The notes under the pieces are model-generated. The model was given only the letters and a program-made list of their open reading frames with translations. It was not told where the DNA came from and did not search any database. The position numbers and the translations under genes are program-made. From Runella sp. MFBS21 (lineage in GTDB: Bacteria; Bacteroidota; Bacteroidia; Cytophagales; Spirosomataceae), in the NCBI RefSeq assembly GCF_029433105.1, contig NZ_JARNTW010000010.1, forward strand, positions 1-64,000: a DNA stretch of 64,000 nt, read 5' to 3'. Position 1 is the first letter of the stretch; the number at the start of each line of letters is the position of its first letter. Below are positions 1-9,466 of this stretch, piece by piece.

Positions 1-46
1 CTTCTTCCTTGAAGCGCTCGAAATTAAAGGATTCGTCAGTTTTCAT
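1..46 (-). CDS. 5' end of a CDS leaving the window, possibly IS256-type transposase
   Basis: Reading leftward from an ATG at 46-44 gives only 15 codons (MKTDESFNFERFKEE) before the window edge. The pattern FxFxxFKEE near the start resembles N-termini of IS256-family (mutator) transposases in Bacteroidota, which I recall as beginning with a short acidic stretch followed by F(D/N)FExFK. This is too short to be sure. Just to its right, at about 101-120, the sequence GGTGACACAGTTTAGTTTAC has the look of an IS256-type element terminus. If the reading is right, the element abuts the CRISPR leader and its transposase is transcribed away from the array. It could equally be any unrelated small protein. 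Confidence 0.3.
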   Translation of the reverse strand, partial: MKTDESFNFERFKEE

Positions 47-156
47 TGTGTCTATAAGTTAAAACTAAGTTACTTATTTTCCCCCTTTGATTCAATTTGG
101 GGTGACACAGTTTAGTTTACAATCTCGAAAGTCTTTATCGGAAAGTACTTCTTTGG
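47..156 (+). promoter_or_regulatory. CRISPR leader-side flank, possibly interrupted by an insertion-element end
   Basis: These 110 bp separate the left-edge ORF from the first CRISPR repeat. The array decays at its right end, so the leader (promoter and adaptation signals) must be on this side. The segment contains a C/T-rich tract (about 77-90) and GGTGACACAGTTTAGTTTAC at 101-120. If the latter is an insertion-element terminus, only about 35 bp of original leader would remain next to repeat 1, shorter than the leaders of most active arrays. No classical promoter is obvious. Confidence 0.4.
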
Positions 157-2633
157 CTTTCAATTGCACCTGTTGGTATTGAAACTTGTAATCAACGCGC
201 CCATTCTGGAGGAAATCGAGAACTTTCAATTGCACCTGTTGGTATTGAAACATATTGTTATTGCACCGCATAAAGGTCCTGTACCTTCTTTCAATTGCAC
301 CTGTTGGTATTGAAACTCTCGAGCAAGTAACCTGCCAGCCAAATCATCTTCGTCTTTCAATTGCACCTGTTGGTATTGAAACTATTGTATTCAATCCTAA
401 CTGGAGTGTCGCTACTTCTTTCAATTGCACCTGTTGGTATTGAAACGTATTCAGTGTAGAAGCATTGACTTAACCGCAAGAGCTTTCAATTGCACCTGTT
501 GGTATTGAAACTCGCTGTCGCTTCTGAAATAACCTTTAACTTTCATATCTTTCAATTGCACCTGTTGGTATTGAAACAAAAACAGGAAATACTTCCCCAT
601 TTTTAATTTCGCTTTCAATTGCACCTGTTGGTATTGAAACTAGCATACCCTACAATACTACTTTTCGCAAATTTCGCTTTCAATTGCACCTGTTGGTATT
701 GAAACCGAACCATGACGTTCCAAATCGTTACGAAGCTAAGACTTTCAATTGCACCTGTTGGTATTGAAACTGGTACCCAATTGGCCATCCACATTTACCT
801 GAACCCTTTCAATTGCACCTGTTGGTATTGAAACAAAAATTGCCACGCCAATAAGACCAATGAAAGTAACTTTCAATTGCACCTGTTGGTATTGAAACAC
901 ACGTAGGCTTTGTTTACCTCCAATAGCTTTGCGCCTTTCAATTGCACCTGTTGGTATTGAAACCAATTGCCGCAATGATTGAGAGGATTAAAGATTTAGC
1001 TTTCAATTGCACCTGTTGGTATTGAAACGTGTCAATATCCTCGCCAATGATTACGTTATAGCGGTCTTTCAATTGCACCTGTTGGTATTGAAACAACTTT
1101 TGGCAGCAGGGGAGGCGAGGGAGATAGCGGCTTCTTTCAATTGCACCTGTTGGTATTGAAACTGGTATGGTGGATTCTTTTTTCTAGCACATGCTTAGAC
1201 TTTCAATTGCACCTGTTGGTATTGAAACGTGAGCAGATTAGTCGAGATGCCGTGGTGAGACTCCTCTTTCAATTGCACCTGTTGGTATTGAAACGCTGGA
1301 TTGATAATTCTCATGATACACAAGAAAACACTTTCAATTGCACCTGTTGGTATTGAAACAAGTGACCCCATATTTTTGTTGTACGTCCGTCCCACTTTCA
1401 ATTGCACCTGTTGGTATTGAAACCTTGTATCTGAGTCTCCTGCGATTATTATCGCAAACTTTCAATTGCACCTGTTGGTATTGAAACGCGGCGTTACTAA
1501 TCACATTGTTGGGCCAGGCATTACCCTTTCAATTGCACCTGTTGGTATTGAAACTAGTCAATAGCGTTGACTTGCGCATCGATTACTTCCCTTTCAATTG
1601 CACCTGTTGGTATTGAAACGCGCAAAAGCTACACCCTCAGAGAAAAAGGCATACCTTTCAATTGCACCTGTTGGTATTGAAACTAAAGTTTTTGCCGGTC
1701 GTTGGATTGGTCGGCAAACTTTCAATTGCACCTGTTGGTATTGAAACGCCTTTTCATGCTTCTGAAATTTTAAGGGTTTTCAATCTTTCAATTGCACCTG
1801 TTGGTATTGAAACTGTATTATTTTTCAAAAAAACGATAGATGGGTGGTTCTTTCAATTGCACCTGTTGGTATTGAAACAAGGGTCAGGCGTCAACAGCGG
1901 CCAAAACATACTACTTTCAATTGCACCTGTTGGTATTGAAACTACAAACCCCTGCATACTAGGATTAGGCTTAAAGCGGCTTTCAATTGCACCTGTTGGT
2001 ATTGAAACACACTAACCGTGCGCACCTCCTCTTTTACTTTTACTGCTTTCAATTGCACCTGTTGGTATTGAAACCCAATAGAAACACTAGGGTGCAGGAG
2101 ATAATTAATCCCTTTCAATTGCACCTGTTGGTATTGAAACACGTTTTGACGGTTGCTTGAGAGCTGCCCCACGTTCTTTCAATTGCACCTGTTGGTATTG
2201 AAACCTTATCTGCTCGTTGCTTACCGCCATCATCCCGCCTTTCAATTGCACCTGTTGGTATTGAAACATTTGTCGAAAGCCCCTTTATTTGCGTTGTAAA
2301 TCGCCTTTCAATTGCACCTGTTGGTATTGAAACTTTTGTTTATTTTCGACCAATATTTACAATCAAAATCTTTCAATTGCACCTGTTGGTATTGAAACTA
2401 CCAGTGGTGGTAGGAATTGGGGTAGTACCATTGCTACTTTCAATTGCACCTGTTGGTATTGAAACATTCACTTCTTGCTGATGAAAGCGGCGTATTCGAA
2501 CCTTTCAATTGCACCTGTTGGTATTGAAACTTCTCTGGCTTTGGTGAGTACGTGTCACCGAATGTCCCTTTCAATTGCACCTGTTGGTATTGAAACAAGG
2601 TACAAAAGTAACCCTAGCGCGGTCGGTAGCTGT

Positions 2634-2897
2634 CTTTCAATTGCACCTGTTGGTATTGAAACAAAACTGTTTGTCCCTCTTTTAGTTTTAAAAGTTCTTC
2701 TTTCAATTGCACCTGTTGGTATTGAAACGAGTGCCAAAACCCTAGTATATCGGACATTAAGACCTCTTTCAATTGCACCTGTTGGTATTGAAACAAAACT
2801 GTTTGTCCCTCTTTTAGTTTTAAAAGTTCTTCTTTCAATTGCACCTGTTGGTATTGAAACGAGTGCCAAAACCCTAGTATATCGGACATTAAGACCT
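2634..2897 (+). repeat. Tandem duplication of two repeat-spacer units inside the array
   Basis: The 132-bp block 2634-2765 (two repeats and two 37-nt spacers) is repeated at 2766-2897. The spacer starting AAAACTGTTTGTCCC occurs at 2663-2699 and 2795-2831. The spacer starting GAGTGCCAAAACCC occurs at 2729-2765 and 2861-2897. This is most simply an intra-array recombination between repeats, not repeated acquisition. Confidence 0.95.
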
Positions 2898-5800
2898 CTT
2901 TCAATTGCACCTGTTGGTATTGAAACCTTTCGACGATATTGTTACTTACTCGAAGATATTTCCTTTCAATTGCACCTGTTGGTATTGAAACGAAGGCTGC
3001 TAAGCTCTACATTTTTCTCCCTAAAAACTTTCAATTGCACCTGTTGGTATTGAAACTCCTTAAAAGTGACTTTATGCCCTTTCGGGACTTGTTCTTTCAA
3101 TTGCACCTGTTGGTATTGAAACCCGTAGTTGGCGAAGTATCCCGCTGGCCGCAAGAACACTTTCAATTGCACCTGTTGGTATTGAAACAGTCTTCGGCAA
3201 TATCAAAACTGATAAGTGTTGGATCTTTCAATTGCACCTGTTGGTATTGAAACGTGGGTAGGGTTACAGGTCAAGTTCAAATTGAAGTGTCTTTCAATTG
3301 CACCTGTTGGTATTGAAACTATGTCAAGCCTAATAAGCAATATCATTCCAAAACTTTCAATTGCACCTGTTGGTATTGAAACTATACCATTTTTGCATAA
3401 TAGGCAGGTATTTCATTACTTTCAATTGCACCTGTTGGTATTGAAACAAAATTTACACTTTCGGCCCGAGTTTTCTCTTTTACTTTCAATTGCACCTGTT
3501 GGTATTGAAACCCGTTGGCGACCGTGATTCTGTATCGCGTGTTGTCGGCTTTCAATTGCACCTGTTGGTATTGAAACAGGAGTCCATTGCCAAAATTGAA
3601 AACATTGTTTCTCCTTTCAATTGCACCTGTTGGTATTGAAACAAACTACTGAAGGAGCTAGACAGTAAGGAGCTGAGCGGCTTTCAATTGCACCTGTTGG
3701 TATTGAAACAAAGCCTGTTCATGGTTTGGTTGGCCGAACTCATCACTTTCAATTGCACCTGTTGGTATTGAAACCCATTGACCCTCTGCTCACTGTCGAA
3801 GAGACAGCGCTTTCAATTGCACCTGTTGGTATTGAAACGTTTTCCACCACACTGGATTGATGCCCAATATATTTCTTTCAATTGCACCTGTTGGTATTGA
3901 AACATAGGCGCTTCATCTTATAGCGCCACTGATTATCGTACTTTCAATTGCACCTGTTGGTATTGAAACTGGACGGGGAAGTGACCAAGAAAGTCGAGCG
4001 CAAAGTCTTTCAATTGCACCTGTTGGTATTGAAACGCGATTTGCAGCACAACAATAAGCACCGCATCGGCTCTTTCAATTGCACCTGTTGGTATTGAAAC
4101 ATATGCCCCCGGGCATTGCCTGTGTTGCCTTTTTCCTTTCAATTGCACCTGTTGGTATTGAAACGTGTTATCATAGCCCAAGCATTGTTTGTAATTCATA
4201 ACTTTCAATTGCACCTGTTGGTATTGAAACGCGCGCCTAGCTCGCTGGTGGCCACTGTAGCAGCTCTTTCAATTGCACCTGTTGGTATTGAAACGATACC
4301 CTGAAAGAAGTACAAAAGCAAATACACGTTTCTTTCAATTGCACCTGTTGGTATTGAAACTACACAACGGGGAATTTTATTTCTTTGCTCATTTTAGCTT
4401 TCAATTGCACCTGTTGGTATTGAAACCCGCTGAAAGGTGGCAATTGGTAAAGAAGATAACCACTTTCAATTGCACCTGTTGGTATTGAAACCTTTATAAT
4501 TTTATTTCAATGAGCTTAAATACTTATCACTTTCAATTGCACCTGTTGGTATTGAAACGTGATGAAGGTGTTGTGTTCACCTTCGCGTTTAAACTTTCAA
4601 TTGCACCTGTTGGTATTGAAACTGCAACTTCTTCGAGTCTGGCGATAGCCCTGTAATTTCTTTCAATTGCACCTGTTGGTATTGAAACAGGTTGCAAGCT
4701 CTTTACCGCTTGTACCCAAGTTGCTTTCAATTGCACCTGTTGGTATTGAAACCAGCAAGTAGTGCCACACAAGCAGAAACGGCGTCCTCAGCTTTCAATT
4801 GCACCTGTTGGTATTGAAACGAGTTTTATGAAGCTCTCAAACAAAAAGGACCTACTTTCAATTGCACCTGTTGGTATTGAAACTAGATGATGTTATCTCT
4901 TGCGCCTATCAAAAACATTGCCTTCAATTGCACCTGTTGGTATTGAAACTGAAATCGGCTACTTTCTTATCCTTTGCATCAAACAAACCTTCAATTGCAC
5001 CTGTTGGTATTGAAACTTGGTAATTATAAACTTTTTAAATTTTTAATGTCATGCCTTCAATTGCACCTGTTGGTATTGAAACTAAGCAAATGTTAGAATC
5101 AATTGTATCTGCATCGGCAACCTTCAATTGCACCTGTTGGTATTGAAACGCTCAGGTTCGGGCGGTAATTCGGCTTCAGGCTTCAACCTTCAATTGCACC
5201 TGTTGGTATTGAAACAAATTGTAGAAAAAATATTTGGTTGGCAAACTGAAACCTTCAATTGCACCTGTTGGTATTGAAACAGGAAGAGGTAATCATGAAG
5301 AAAGTGCGCGAAGAACCTTCAATTGCACCTGTTGGTATTGAAACGCAAAGATAAGCGCTCTCAAGTGATTGAGTATGTTTCCTTCAATTGCACCTGTTGG
5401 TATTGAAACCTACGATAGCGATACCATTTAGCCGTTGCGCTTCGCCTTCAATTGCACCTGTTGGTATTGAAACTATATTTGGCATCGGTAGCTCATTGTC
5501 ATTTTAATTACCTTCAATTGCACCTGTTGGTATTGAAACTCGTTTGTGCGTTCAAAGTTGCTTCGTAAGCATCTCCCTTCAATTGCACCTGTTGGTATTG
5601 AAACGTGGTTAGCATTGAGGCACAAGAAAACTTCACAGCTGCCTTCAATTGCACCTGTTGGTATTGAAACAAGAAATGTTGAACAGAGTTTACAAATTAT
5701 CATGCAGCCTTCAATTGCACCTGTTGGTATTGAAACCTAGTGGGCAGCGCTTTGCGGAGGTAGATGTATTGGTCCTTCAATTGCACCTGTTGGTATTGAA

Positions 5801-5996
5801 ACTCAAGCTCGAAACTCTTTCCTCGAAAAGCAAACTTCCTTCAATTGCACCTGTTGGTATTGAAACTCGTTTCCTCTTTCGCTCAGGAGAGGTGGATTGA
5901 TCCTTCAATTGCACCTGTTGGTATTGAAACGTGGGAGGTGCAGGTGGTTCTACTAACTTGGCAGCAACCTTCAATTGCACCTGTTGGTATTGAAAC

Positions 5997-6095
5997 TCGT
6001 CAGAGCTTACGGTATCATTGGGGTCATACTTCCTTCAATTGCACCTGTTGGTATTGAAACTCGTCAGAGCTTACGGTATCATTGGGGTCATACTT
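5997..6095 (+). repeat. Single duplicated spacer unit
   Basis: The 35-nt spacer starting TCGTCAGAGCTTACGG occurs at 5997-6031 and again at 6061-6095, separated by one repeat. This is a second, independent duplication event, located in the older C-type half of the array. Confidence 0.95.
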
Positions 6096-7136
6096 CCTTC
6101 AATTGCACCTGTTGGTATTGAAACTGCTGAGGGTGGTATTGAATGTTTGCCCCGTGAAGCCTTCAATTGCACCTGTTGGTATTGAAACGCGGTATCGAAC
6201 TAGGTTCTAAAACTACTTCCGACCTTCAATTGCACCTGTTGGTATTGAAACTTACGATGATTGTCTCTACCTTTCCGTTTTTACCGTAGCCTTCAATTGC
6301 ACCTGTTGGTATTGAAACATTTGAGAAGGAGAGCGGAGAGGAGATAATGGTCATCGCCTTCAATTGCACCTGTTGGTATTGAAACTTTGGCATATTTGTG
6401 AATCTGACACCTCTAATAACGCCTTCAATTGCACCTGTTGGTATTGAAACTTTTGTATTAACAGGACACAAAATCAACCTCCTAGTTCCTTCAATTGCAC
6501 CTGTTGGTATTGAAACTTTAGCCGAATAACCTTGCCAGTAGACTTTTCTTTTCCTTCAATTGCACCTGTTGGTATTGAAACCTGAATTTCGCGGTTTTTT
6601 ACCCTATTTTTTACCTCCTTCAATTGCACCTGTTGGTATTGAAACTCGAAAAAACGGTAACGGTAAGGAGAGCGTACAAACCTTCAATTGCACCTGTTGG
6701 TATTGAAACAAATTTCCAGCGCTGGCTCACCCTTGGCCAATCGCCCCTTCAATTGCACCTGTTGGTATTGAAACCAGGGATCACGGTTTCGGGGAGCGGA
6801 GCTAACAACGTCCTTCAATTGCACCTGTTGGTATTGAAACTCCTTGACCTGTCCCGTTTCCACCGCATCAGGATAACCTTCAATTGCACCTGTTGGTATT
6901 GAAACTCGGGCATGCTTCCAACGGGTTTCAAATCAATTACTGCCTTCAATTGCACCTGTTGGTATTGAAACGCGCTTGGAAATTCGATTTCGGCACCATT
7001 GGGAAGGACCTTCAATTGCACCTGTTGGTATTGAAACCTGTCGCTACCTCATTACCACCTCGTAATACCCTAACCTTCAATTGCACCTGTTGGTATTGAA
7101 ACTTGTCAAATATGGGTATTTTGAACACTTGCCATG

Positions 7137-7165
7137 CCTTCAATTACACCAGCATTCTGAACCCC
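7137..7165 (+). repeat. Degenerate terminal CRISPR repeat (trailer end)
   Basis: The sequence begins CCTTCAATTACACC, matching the C-type repeat at 13 of its first 14 positions, then diverges while keeping a TTCTGAAC echo of the 3' end. Decay of the last repeat is the usual sign of the leader-distal end and fixes array polarity. Confidence 0.85.
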
Positions 7166-7253
7166 TGTGCCATTTTGTTGGAAAGATGGGCAAACTTACT
7201 AATGTAAACCAAGAAATTATAGATTGGCTTTGAGTATATTATTACCCATAATT

Positions 7254-7991
7254 TTAACCTACACCGGCAATTATTTTATGCTTATTAGCGTAAATCTTTG
7301 CTACATCATCATTTTTAATTCTGAATTTTGTGCCGTGATTTCTTATGGCTGACCCACGGCCTTCATTCGTTCGGGCATCAAAGTCAACGCAAATAACGCC
7401 CTCCAGGATTGCCTGAATAAAGCCTGTTATATCCGGCTCCCAATAGGCCGTTGCTTCCTTATACGTTACACTTCGAGGATTAGAGTGCATTTCTCCTTCA
7501 ATGACGATTAACCGTCTCAGCTTGGAAGAAAGTGCATTTAAAATGGTATTATGCAACCAGTAGGGAGTTGCGCCGGTCTGTGCCGTGTTCTTAATGATGA
7601 TCCTGTCGGTTTCATTCAGTACACAAAAACCACGCTTCGTTTGACCGCTTATGGTATGACGAAAACTGATACGCCCCTGTGCATCGGTCCATCCATAATC
7701 ATTGACGACCTCTTTAATGATTCCCTTCGGTTCGGGGTCTTTGTGAAAAAGAGTTAAAAGAGCCGTTCCGCCATGGAATTTAATTTCCCAATCGTTCAAA
7801 TCAGGAGAGTCCGCATTATTTTCCTTTATCCCTAGCAGATCTTCAAGGTATCTGCCCGGCGCACCGCTGCCGTTATACTTGCCGTCTGTGGGGAAAGCCC
7901 AAGTTCCCGCTTCAAGAATCTCGGCTATTTTTTTAAAGCTGGCCGTTGCTGAACGAGGTAAATTCGCAGGCATTGGCAGCTTTGGGGGCAT
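7254..7991 (-). CDS. Type II restriction endonuclease, MvaI/BcnI family
   Basis: The 245-residue protein has the MvaI/BcnI-type core. A GAPGRYLEDLLG segment (residues 43-54) is followed by PDLNDWEIK, where D64, E69 and K71 have the D-x4-E-x-K spacing of the family's catalytic site; E50 would be the further acidic residue. Family members cut CC-W/S-GG-like sites as monomers, but the exact site cannot be read from sequence. Its ATG overlaps the stop of the upstream methyltransferase gene by one base (TAATG), so the two are translationally coupled, with the methyltransferase made first. It lies directly beyond the trailer end of the CRISPR array. The gene looks intact and full length. Confidence 0.88.
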   Translation of the reverse strand: MPPKLPMPANLPRSATASFKKIAEILEAGTWAFPTDGKYNGSGAPGRYLEDLLGIKENNADSPDLNDWEIKFHGGTALLTLFHKDPEPKGIIKEVVNDYGWTDAQGRISFRHTISGQTKRGFCVLNETDRIIIKNTAQTGATPYWLHNTILNALSSKLRRLIVIEGEMHSNPRSVTYKEATAYWEPDITGFIQAILEGVICVDFDARTNEGRGSAIRNHGTKFRIKNDDVAKIYANKHKIIAGVG

Positions 7992-8842
7992 TAGGTTCCT
8001 ACTGTGCTTTTATTTTTGTGAGTGATTACCTTTTTAATACGATTCTTTGCCATTTTGCAATACTCAGCGGACAGCTCCGCACCGATCCATTCTCTATTAA
8101 GATGTTCGGCGGCAATCGCGGTAGTACCGGAGCCCATAAAAGGATCCAACACAACACCGCCATTCGTGGCAGCTATGCATCTTTCCGCCAATTCAATCGG
8201 GAAAGGGGCAGGATGCTCATTGTCACGGGCCTGCGGTATTTCCCACACATCGCCCATTGCGTTTGCTTTCGGGGCCAGTTTAAAGTCCGGTTTTGCGATA
8301 AGATAGATAACCTCATACGTTGGTAAAAAATAACCGGCATTAAAGTTAATGCCGCCTTTGCGCTTCCAAATAATGATTTGTCTTACCGGAAAGCCGGCAA
8401 CAATGTCTGAGCGATCCTGTAAGAGGCCGTCCTGTACCCGCCATTTGTGGTTATAAAAGATGGCACCATCCTGTTTTAAAACGCGCATCATTTCCGTTAA
8501 GCATCTGCGTTGCCATTGAACATACTCTTCATGCGGCATGCAATCGTCATGGTCAGTATAGCCGTTAATCAAACTGGCATTGGACCATTTGCCACCCCGT
8601 CCGTCCTTCATCCCGTTGCCGGTAGAGTTTTTAAGATTGTAAGGCGGTGAGGTAACGATGACACTAACGCTTTCTTTGGGGAGCTGTTTCATTAGGTCAA
8701 TGCAGTCGGCGCAGTGAATTTTACCAATCCATGGTTTTAAAGATTTAATTACGGGTCTCTGGAGGCGTACCGGTTCAACAACTTTCAGGATAAGCTGGGA
8801 GGAAACCGGCTTCGATTGTAAGAGTACTGCATTACGCGGCAT
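7991..8842 (-). CDS. Site-specific DNA methyltransferase (probably N4-cytosine) of a type II R-M system
   Basis: The 283-residue protein carries methyltransferase motif IV TSPPYN at residues 64-69 and the AdoMet-binding motif I DPFMGSGT at 233-240. Motif IV before motif I is the beta-class order. SPPY, not DPPY, favours N4-cytosine methylation, matching what is known of methyltransferases paired with MvaI/BcnI nucleases. It is the protective partner of the downstream endonuclease, with which it shares a TAATG junction. The start is supported by a strong GGAGG located 6 nt upstream of the ATG, which is unusual for Bacteroidota and fits recent transfer. An inverted repeat lies 30-59 bp upstream of the start. 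Recognition sequence unknown. Confidence 0.9.
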   Translation of the reverse strand: MPRNAVLLQSKPVSSQLILKVVEPVRLQRPVIKSLKPWIGKIHCADCIDLMKQLPKESVSVIVTSPPYNLKNSTGNGMKDGRGGKWSNASLINGYTDHDDCMPHEEYVQWQRRCLTEMMRVLKQDGAIFYNHKWRVQDGLLQDRSDIVAGFPVRQIIIWKRKGGINFNAGYFLPTYEVIYLIAKPDFKLAPKANAMGDVWEIPQARDNEHPAPFPIELAERCIAATNGGVVLDPFMGSGTTAIAAEHLNREWIGAELSAEYCKMAKNRIKKVITHKNKSTVGT

Positions 8843-8871
8843 GAACCACCTCCAACAATAAAGCGAAAAGA

Positions 8872-8901
8872 GATAACGGATGATACTTTTCCATCGTTAT
8901 C
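8872..8901. promoter_or_regulatory. Inverted repeat upstream of the R-M operon, candidate operator
   Basis: GATAACG (8872-8878) and CGTTATC (8895-8901) form a 7-bp perfect inverted repeat separated by 16 nt, just upstream of the methyltransferase start. AGATAACGG occurs again near 9015-9023. R-M operons are often autoregulated through such sites. No controller protein gene is seen, so this is only a candidate. Confidence 0.35.
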
Positions 8902-9031
8902 ATTCTATGGCAGCTACCTAACTGGTGTCAATAACTATGTTAAGGGTCAAAATTTCAATATCCTACATATTGAGTAAAGAAAGAATATTGGAACAAACTC
9001 TAAAGAATTAATGAATAGATAACGGTCTCAT

Positions 9032-9172
9032 TCACCTTATAAGCCTCTTCTGCGAATTTACATTGATGTATTCTGCTTTCTTCTCCAACCGTTTCAGTGC
9101 CTTGGCCACAGACAAAAATCTAGTTCATTCAATAGTCAAGGGTTCATCTCCGAAGATATTATCTTCGGTCAT
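9032..9172 (-). pseudogene. Small ORF with strong ribosome-binding site and an in-frame TGA
   Basis: An ATG at 9172-9170 is preceded at ideal distance by AAAGGAG. It opens MTEDNIFGDEPLTIE and stops at TGA (9127-9125). In the same frame a further 30 codons (TRFLSVAKALKRLEKKAEYI and onward) run to a second TGA at 9034-9032. The downstream part is charged and helical-looking. This looks like a roughly 46-codon gene broken by one nonsense change. A 15-residue peptide gene, or chance, cannot be excluded. It resembles no family I can name. The Shine-Dalgarno matches the foreign style of the neighbouring methyltransferase gene. Confidence 0.3.
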
Positions 9173-9360
9173 TTTGCTACTCCTTTGGGCTATTTTTTTG
9201 GCGATATTTATCATCTTTCAGAGATGGCTGAGGTAGGTTTATATTTCAAATTTTGTGTTTTACTTAGCTGATATTTTATAAAGTATATACCTGTATAATT
9301 ATTTAAAAAACGCCTCCAATATTGCTTTTGTTTATCAGCAATTTATCCCTAACAAGGTGG

Positions 9361-9466
9361 TCATGCGGCGAATATACCGTCCAATTACCGCAAACTATGC
9401 GGCAATTATCTTGACAATGCGGTAATTACATGCTACATTTACCGCACAACAAGCGGTGAATACAAT
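9361..9466 (+). promoter_or_regulatory. Fic gene promoter with clustered TTACCGC/GCGGTAA operators
   Basis: TTGACA (9411-9416), a 17-bp spacer and TACATT (9434-9439) form a textbook sigma70-type promoter ending about 27 bp before the Fic start codon. Around it are repeated half-sites. One palindrome is TTACCGCA (9385-9392) with TGCGGCAA (9398-9405). A half-site TGCGGTAA (9418-9425) lies between -35 and -10. A second palindrome is TTACCGCA (9439-9446) with GCGGTGAA (9453-9460). In both palindromes CCGC and GCGG are exactly 7 bp apart. Another GCGG occurs at 9365-9368. A repressor bound here would block the promoter; the Fic protein's own C-terminal winged helix is the obvious candidate. Confidence 0.6.

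Larger units (their letters stand above)
157..7165 (+). CRISPR. Very long CRISPR array, 107 intact 29-nt repeats plus one degenerate terminal repeat
   Basis: I located every repeat start by hand: the first at 157-185, the last intact one at 7074-7102, and a decayed one at 7137-7165. Repeats are 29 nt, begin C(T/C)TTCAATTGCACC and end GGTATTGAAAC. Spacers are about 34-39 nt and almost all unique. The last eight repeat bases, ATTGAAAC, are the typical 5' handle of type I-B and type III crRNAs, which supports transcription on the plus strand from a leader at the left. The repeat has weak dyad symmetry (TTTCAAT near its start, ATTGAAA near its end), as expected for Cas6 processing. Repeats 1-73 (157-4883) have T at position 2; repeats 74-107 (4921-7102) have C. 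No cas gene lies in the window, so the subtype is inferred from the repeat only. The apparent ORFs with SIAPVGIET or QYQQVQLK motifs are translations of the repeat and are not genes. Confidence 0.98.

Noticed and set aside
255-7099. Many open frames in the array, with repeated SIAPVGIET, QLHLLVLK or QYQQVQLK motifs
   Set aside because: They are translations of the CRISPR repeat in different frames, not proteins.
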